Source: Hirsutella rhossiliensis (taxonomy: Eukaryota > Ascomycota > Sordariomycetes > Hypocreales > Ophiocordycipitaceae). Taken from it: a stretch of 64,000 bases of DNA. Shown one piece after another: positions 58,567 to 64,000 of this stretch. The notes under the pieces were generated by a model that had not been told where the DNA came from, did not search any database, and saw nothing but the letters and a program-made list of their open reading frames with translations. Position 1 is the stretch's first letter. Every line of letters starts with the position of its first letter. The stretch lies in contig NW_025408671.1 of NCBI RefSeq assembly GCF_020360975.1, positions 6,324,001-6,388,000 on the forward strand. The letters run 5' to 3'. The translations under genes were made by a program, and so were the position numbers.

Positions 58567-59947
58567 CAGAGGGCCGGAGGAGATCGGTTATGTATTAGGC
58601 TGGACTTGTAAAAAGGCCCTTGTTCCCTGTCGTCCCTATATGACTTGGCGGCATATTAGAACGTGGGTTGCCGAGGCGATATTTTTAAGTTCACAGGGCC
58701 GCTGACCAACGCTGAAGATTAGGGGCCTGTTTAACATGAAAAAGTCGGATGAGCCAGCTCCGAGCCCACTGGTTAGCAAGCTCAGTTTTTATTAGCGTCG
58801 CCAAGGCAAGGCGCGCTGTCTATGAAGTTGAATCAGAGTCCAGCGTGTTCCAATCTGGACCGGGGGCCGGGGTCGATAATGCAGCTGAGTCGCTTCCAGC
58901 CACGAGTAGCAGGTGCGCGGGACGGCATGTCATTGTAAGTAGCTACGATAAGGGCGTGTCCCCAACAATTCTCATGCAATTAATACGAGACCCCTTGCAC
59001 TTGCTCCTTTTTCCGGCTCTCAAAGACTGGTGCATGAGAACCATGATACGTACATGGTAGGTGTGGGAGCCGGTGGAGGGGAAGGTGGGTAATTAGTGTG
59101 CAGGGCGGGAAAACATGAGACATGCTTGACAAAGCTTATTATTCGTACTTTGGAAGCAGAGTGCGCAAAAGCTATCACATGAAACAATCAACAGTTAATT
59201 AAGAATCATTGTCTCGGTGACGCTAGCTCGGTGACGCTAGCACGGCTTCTATCTATAAAGAGATCTCGTGGCTTCTAAAAGACATTACACTCAGAAAAGC
59301 GTTGATAATGTAACAAATCCTGTTTCCTTAGGGGAGACGGAAAACAGGGGCATGCCTCGCGAAATTTTCGCCGCCTGGTGACTTAGTCGGAAAACGCGCC
59401 CAAGCGCCGGTGTATCAGTCGTTTGGGGCGCTGCTGTCTAGACTACGCTTCTGGGGAATGGGAGGGTGCATCGTATGTTTGACTGGATGGAGGGTGATAC
59501 TAATTACAAGCTGAAACGCGAGACCAGCCAGGAAACGTATCTCCATGTTCGACCTAAAAGTAATCCTCGAAGACTTTACTCTAGAAATATCTTCTGTTCG
59601 CTACTAAGATTAAATATGTACAGTACTTAGTTAATTTAATCGTTACCCATTCAGGCTATTTAGCGCCTTTTCATCTACTCCCTTTCTTTTAACTAGCTGA
59701 TATACCCGCTTCAGTTACCTGCACTTACATCAAGTACTGAAAAGTCGCTTCTTTGCAGCCCGGACGAGCCGTAGGAGAGAGCAATAGACAGAGAAGTAAG
59801 GCAGCTTTCCGTGCAGACGGCAGGCAAAGGTACTAACTAGTAAATATAACAGGCAGTAGAGGCAGTAGGCAGTAGAGGTATATTATATCTAGACGGCAGA
59901 GGCGTAGACTATCGCGGTCAATAGAGGGCAGCACAGTAGACTATTGC
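58567..59947. other. Gene-poor, repeat-derived sequence
   Basis: AT-rich DNA with short direct duplications (for example ggtgacgctagc twice near 59216) and a glycine/arginine-poor repeat ggcagtagag near 59850. No gene is supported. Confidence 0.4.
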
Positions 59948-60214
59948 TGTTAGGGAAGCTGGCTGACAGTAAGACTTACCGTGGCTAGCGATGAAAATGT
60001 AGTAATGCTCGCTATGTCTGGCGAGGTCTTCCCGCGACTCTGGACAGTCGCAAGATATGCTGTCCGAGTAGTGGGAGGTAACAAGCTTGTCTCTTTTCGC
60101 TATCTGGACGTCAGGTCAGACTTATATACAGACGGGTGTGATGTCTCTAGCTAGTGTGCAAGAGAGAGCCAGATATCCCTAGGCCCTGATGGGTCTGGCC
60201 TCTATCCCGTAACA
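59948..60214 (+). mobile_element. Solo LTR of a retrotransposon
   Basis: A 267-bp unit starts TGTTAGGGAAGC and ends CTATCCCGTAACA, so it has TG...CA ends within a 5-bp inverted TGTTA/TAACA. It is flanked by ATTGC on the left and ATTGT on the right, a 5-bp duplication with one C/T change. An internal TTATATA (near 60122) fits an LTR promoter. No gag-pol sequence is next to it, so it is a solo LTR left by recombination. The end sequence resembles Copia-type LTRs, but strand and family are not certain. Confidence 0.7.
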
Positions 60215-60614
60215 ATTGTTGTAGACGTGCCAACAGATTTAATTTAAGGGTACCTAAGAATTTGGTGGGAGTTCAACACTTGAGAGACGGTGTCCTTTTG
60301 ACATAATGGCATCCTCCGTTTCTGACGGCTTCGCTCCGAGAAATCTCGGAGGTCTGCCTTGAGCTGGCGTGTGACATTTTATTCGGATAATCAGCTGCCC
60401 GGCACATGCACCAGGAAAAGGGCACTTACTGAAAGAGTAGTAGGCTTCTTGCCTGTATAAAAGAGGTGTAAGAGAATACCTCAACAGATCGGGCGACTCT
60501 AACAAGGTGATAACTTAGTGGTCTATGGAAGCGAATTAAGACAGTGAACTAATCATGATAGTATCATTAGTATCCCACTCCCCCGCTCTATTTTTCGATA
60601 TATTCCTCCAATGG

Positions 60615-62486
60615 CTATACTACGGTCTGGAAGGCATCTCTCAAGCACTCGCTGTTGCTTAGGCTTGCAGGTGTCGAGAACTTAGTTCCGATGCACCGTC
60701 TTATGGGCTCCTCTAGACCTTCCTCTAGGGCTGGGTCGCTTGCGAGCTTCTCATACCAGTCATGAGCAGCAGCTTTGGCGGTGACTTCATCTGGCCGACC
60801 CCCTGGGCAATGAAGGTCCCAGTATAGAGAGTGTTCCAAAGGTTCCCGATAGTAGAGCTCCAGCAGGAATACACCGAGTGCGAATGGGACTGTCTCTGCG
60901 TGGGATTCGGCAGTCGTTGGGTCTTCTTGGAGCGTGATTGATAGGGAGCCGTATTTCAAATAGGGACCGAAGGTCAAGCCCCGGCCGTCACAATCATTGT
61001 CGAACCGCATCAAGAAGGCGTTCTCCCGGCTCCAATTACGTGGGATCCAGGCTGAGGTGGCAAGACATAGGAGAGTAACGGCCATGGATAGACCAACTTG
61101 CAAGCGTGTGCAAGGATCTTTCGTTGAGGTCCAGAATGTCTCCATTGTCTCGTTCTGAGCCCTCAAAAGCCGCTTCTGTGACCGCGGCTCGAGATAAAAT
61201 CCAATATCATGGTGATCAACCTTTATCGTCCCCAAAAATTTGTAGTTCTGTGGCGCGATCTAAACCAAACAGCATATATTGGTGACCTGTGAGTTTTCTC
61301 TTGGCGCCGAGGGCGCGGCGATCTGGACACGTTTTTCGACAGGTCGGACAGCTTGAGTAATTTGTAGCTGCGTCGCTTGCGTCTTGGATGGTCTGTACCT
61401 GGCTGGAGGAAACCACTGCCGAGTCTTTGAGTGCTGATTTACAAGCCTTGACAGGTTTCTTCAGCTTTCTGCGGCTATATGTCCAAACATTTTCTGTCTT
61501 TATGTTCGAGGGGCTAATCACCGCCGCAAAAGTTGAGACTGCTAGCACTCCTGGTTTGCCGTCTGGTGCCGCCTTGACGAAACCCTTCTTCTGTTCCTGA
61601 AGCTCAACTTTCCGGTTCAGCTCATATCTGATCTACGCCAAGTTGCTTGTCCCTGGTTATCGAGGACGCTGATCGATCAGCCGCTTCCGCTTCCATCTGA
61701 CCTGTTTACGTCCCTGGGGGTCGACCAGGAGGTTTAAATTTGGGCCTTTGCTAAGTTTCTTGGTCTTTTCCCACTGGGTCGAGAGGCCGCATCTGTGTTG
61801 GTCGTTGCAGCCGCAGCAAAATCCGGACTTCAGTGCCCAGTAGAGTGCTTGTGACCGTTTCTGAAGTTTGACAAAGAGGCTCGCGTCCACCAATCTTGAG
61901 GACGTCGACCTGGCACGCGTCATAAACCCGAAGTCGTTAGAAATCCTGAGAGTCCGCTCAAGTTGTTTGTTCGTTGTCTTGATGCTGTCAAGAGCAGCCT
62001 TCTTGTTTTGGCTAAAGCTGATACACGACTTAAGGATTTCGGGTGCGGCTGTGTGCGGCAGTGGTGAACAACCCTCATGTCTAGTTAGCAAAGATGAGTA
62101 AGAAGTGTATCGAGAACGTATTTACCCTGCCGCATTTGGTAGGTAGAATTTCATAAGAATTGTTGAGCGAGCCGTCCAACTCTCTCAGCACCTGTGTGTA
62201 GAGCGGTAGTGCTTCCTTGAGATGCTGTCTGATCTTATCCACAATATCGGGGTGATGCCAGAGGATCGAAGCAGGCGAATCTTTGAGAGACCGACGCTCC
62301 GTGTCGGATATCTCAAGGGGCGCGAATAACAGATCGAGATTCTGACAGCAAATTCCTCAAATGTGATTGCGTGAACGAACCCATAATACTTTTTATGCCT
62401 TTGATGTAGGATTCGGTGGACTTCGCCGCTTCAATGACGAGAGGCAGGCCGCCGAGAATGACGCCAACGATTTTGACCCCCGACAT
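60615..62486 (-). pseudogene. DUF7580-type fungal protein with several frame breaks
   Basis: The minus-strand start at 62486 reads MSGVKIVGVILGGLPLVIEA, the usual N-terminus of this family. A block follows with LEISDTERRSLKDSP and VDKIRQHLKEALPLYTQVL. Next comes SQNKKAALDSIKTTNKQLER with LYWALKSGFCCGC and LNLLVDPQGRKQVRW. The C-terminal domain (FGPYLKYGSLSITLQ, FALGVFLLELYYREPLE) lies at 61235-60615. This C-terminal domain is known from fungal proteins of the heterokaryon-incompatibility and prion-associated context and looks kinase-like. Stops separate the blocks at about 62420, 62100-62060 and 61660-61600, and a TTTTT/GGGG slip lies near 61236. Some gaps are probably introns, but the N-terminal region looks shorter than in relatives. 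Likely decayed. Confidence 0.6.
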
Positions 62487-62885
62487 TAGGAAATATTATA
62501 TGTCTGGCGTACCAGGCGGAAGGTATTAAGTGAGGTTTCGACTCAGCTGCACTAACTTAGCACCTTGATGTAGTAGACTTTTGTTTCGGAGTCTACGCCC
62601 GATGGAAGCATCCGCAACGGATCAGATGAGGGATTGATTTTTTCGTAAGTCAGCTCGGGGGCTGCAGTAACAGAGGACATGGTCGTGTGTCAATGCAGGC
62701 TGAACGCAGCTTGACAGCGCCATTGGACAATTTGGACCCAGCCTTCTTCTGACTAGCCTTCATATGAAGAGTCGTCTATTCTCTCGACTCCTTGGTCTTG
62801 AGAGACTAAGGAGATGAGCTTCTCGATGAGCTCAACTGGAAGTCTTTTTGGCGTCGAAGCTCGACGCAATAACCACGAAGACCCC

Positions 62886-63449
62886 ATGACTATCAGCGAG
62901 CTTAGCCAGAAATGCGAACAGGCATTCGAGGTCATCTGCGAGGATCCGGATGCGAGGGCTGAAGCTCCTGATGGCAAGGTGGCTGGCCGAGAGAAGCTAC
63001 TAGAGGTCCTGGGGCGCGAGCAAGGACGAGTCAGAATATGGGCAAGGAACATCGATGCCCTTCGAGATCCGACATCTACAAGCTCCTTGGGTTCGCGGCT
63101 TCACGATGCGCCCAAAGTTCGGAACACCATAGCATCTGTTTTGGAGGGACTATTGGAATCTCTTGAGATAGTCTTTGGGATCCTGAAAGGAGATCTTCCC
63201 AATAGAGCCGCCGCTATCGCGGTGATGGATGCAGGGGCCTCTCAGAGTAATACGACGGAGCTGAAGGAGTTGGCTCTCGACATTCGATCTTCGATAACGG
63301 ACCTTTTCCGTTACTCCATGTTTCTTCGACGACAACGGTCGCGCGGCCGAGAAGTACCGACTGAGGCCGAGCGGCGAGAACCTGATGCGTCACTGGATGT
63401 CAGACATACAGTGGTAAGCTCGGTGTTTCGGACTTGCCCTGATATTTGA
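62886..63449 (+). CDS. N-terminal part of a fungal C2H2/acuF-annotated family protein, truncated
   Basis: The start MTISELSQKCEQAFEVI at 62886 matches the family's usual N-terminus (an upstream in-frame ATG at 62814 is possible). GREKLLEVLGREQGRVRIW and ARNIDALRDPTSTSSLGSRL follow, both family-typical and helical. The frame ends at 63449 after VRHTV, where a GTAAGC donor-like site suggests a lost or distant next exon. Relatives usually continue for several hundred residues, often with zinc fingers, but here the next gene on the opposite strand ends only 260 bp away and nothing matching lies between. It is divergently arranged with the DUF7580-type gene (400 bp apart). Possibly a truncated gene. 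Confidence 0.5.
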   Translation: MTISELSQKCEQAFEVICEDPDARAEAPDGKVAGREKLLEVLGREQGRVRIWARNIDALRDPTSTSSLGSRLHDAPKVRNTIASVLEGLLESLEIVFGILKGDLPNRAAAIAVMDAGASQSNTTELKELALDIRSSITDLFRYSMFLRRQRSRGREVPTEAERREPDASLDVRHTVVSSVFRTCPDI

Positions 63450-63710
63450 TATACTTCCTTTTTTTTGCTCTTCGTATCGGGTCAGACCTCGGTGACTCTG
63501 GGTTCAGTCAACCAGGCTTCGATCAGACAGTTTTAATCCAGGACCCATTGCGGGAGGGCAGCGTGACCAGCTGCATCTTTCCTTGCATCCACATGACTGA
63601 TCGCAGTCGTAAGAACAACTTCATTTTAAGAGCCCCAACTAGAAGCCTTCAATCCGAGATGCGGCACTTTCCTGTGCAGCTCTTCGAAGAGCTCCCACCG
63701 GAAATCAAGG

Positions 63711-64000
63711 CTACTGGTATTGCGCCTCCGGATCAATTGCAGACAGCAGCTCCTGGTCATGGCTTGTTCCAGCATGCCGAAGCTCACTGGCAGTGTTGGA
63801 GAGCCGAGTCTTATCTCCCCACCACATCCGACCACTCTCGTCTGTCTTCCAGTCGTCGACAAGATCTGCAATGGTCTGCAAATGCCCAAGCGTGGCAGGC
63901 TGACAGCCCCGAGGTCGCCTAAGAGCCAGATATGTGGTGAAAATGGCCAAAAGAAGGGCCAGTGCTGCATATAATAAGAGACGCGGGTATATAAAAACGA
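63711..64000 (-). CDS. Large fungal membrane protein, 3' end (5' part outside window)
   Basis: The minus-strand frame enters from the right edge with a membrane segment (YAALALLLAIFTTYLAL) and continues RRPRGCQPATLGHLQTIADL, VDDWKTDESGRMWWGDKT and ELRHAGTSHDQ. It ends at the TAG near 63711. The CQPATxGHLQT...DDW...WWGDK...RHAGTS pattern is the conserved C-terminus of a large uncharacterised family of Sordariomycete membrane proteins with long ectodomains. Only the last exon is visible; function unknown. Confidence 0.72.
   Translation of the reverse strand, partial: VFIYPRLLLYAALALLLAIFTTYLALRRPRGCQPATLGHLQTIADLVDDWKTDESGRMWWGDKTRLSNTASELRHAGTSHDQELLSAIDPEAQYQ

Overview
The window is nuclear DNA of a filamentous ascomycete, most likely a Sordariomycete and plausibly Hypocreales. 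The evidence is short GT-AG introns (about 50-70 bp) with CTAAC-type branch sites, GC-rich codon use, and typical Pezizomycotina families: a Dal5-like permease, a GH64 glucanase, a Gly_transf_sug glycosyltransferase and a DUF7580-type protein. The order assignment is inference.

Layout. 0-11 kb: C-terminal part of a large membrane protein; a divergent pair formed by an internally deleted SRAP/HMCES-like gene and a histidine-phosphatase gene without an ATG; an unrecognised decayed gene; and an intact three-exon secreted cysteine-rich protein. 11.8-18.7 kb: a LINE reverse-transcriptase scrap, then two head-to-tail copies of a 2.83-kb Crypton-type tyrosine-recombinase transposon, then an interrupted tRNA-like sequence. 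20-41 kb, the gene-rich core: alpha-dioxygenase-like haem peroxidase, Dal5-like MFS permease, GH127-type glycosidase, membrane-anchored methyltransferase, secreted GH64 beta-1,3-glucanase, BAR-domain protein, and cyclin H of TFIIH (Ccl1).

41-64 kb is gene-poor and decayed. It holds several short signal-peptide ORFs (possible effectors), a dead secreted-protein gene and an intact FMN reductase. It also holds a Mutator-like element with about 190-bp terminal inverted repeats and a perfect 9-bp target duplication, a triose-phosphate-type transporter with a 6-nt microexon, and a type II glycosyltransferase. A solo LTR follows, then a frameshifted DUF7580-type gene facing a truncated N-terminal fragment of another fungal family. 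The right edge carries the 3' end of a further membrane-protein gene.

Housekeeping functions (TFIIH cyclin, BAR protein) sit in the GC-rich middle, next to wall- and polysaccharide-degrading enzymes (GH64, GH127) and transport genes; no biosynthetic cluster is evident. Many otherwise complete genes carry one or a few single-base frameshifts, and the two Crypton copies differ at only eight small, mostly indel sites. Some 'pseudogenes' here may therefore be consensus errors. Exon boundaries were read by eye from splice consensus and reading frame.
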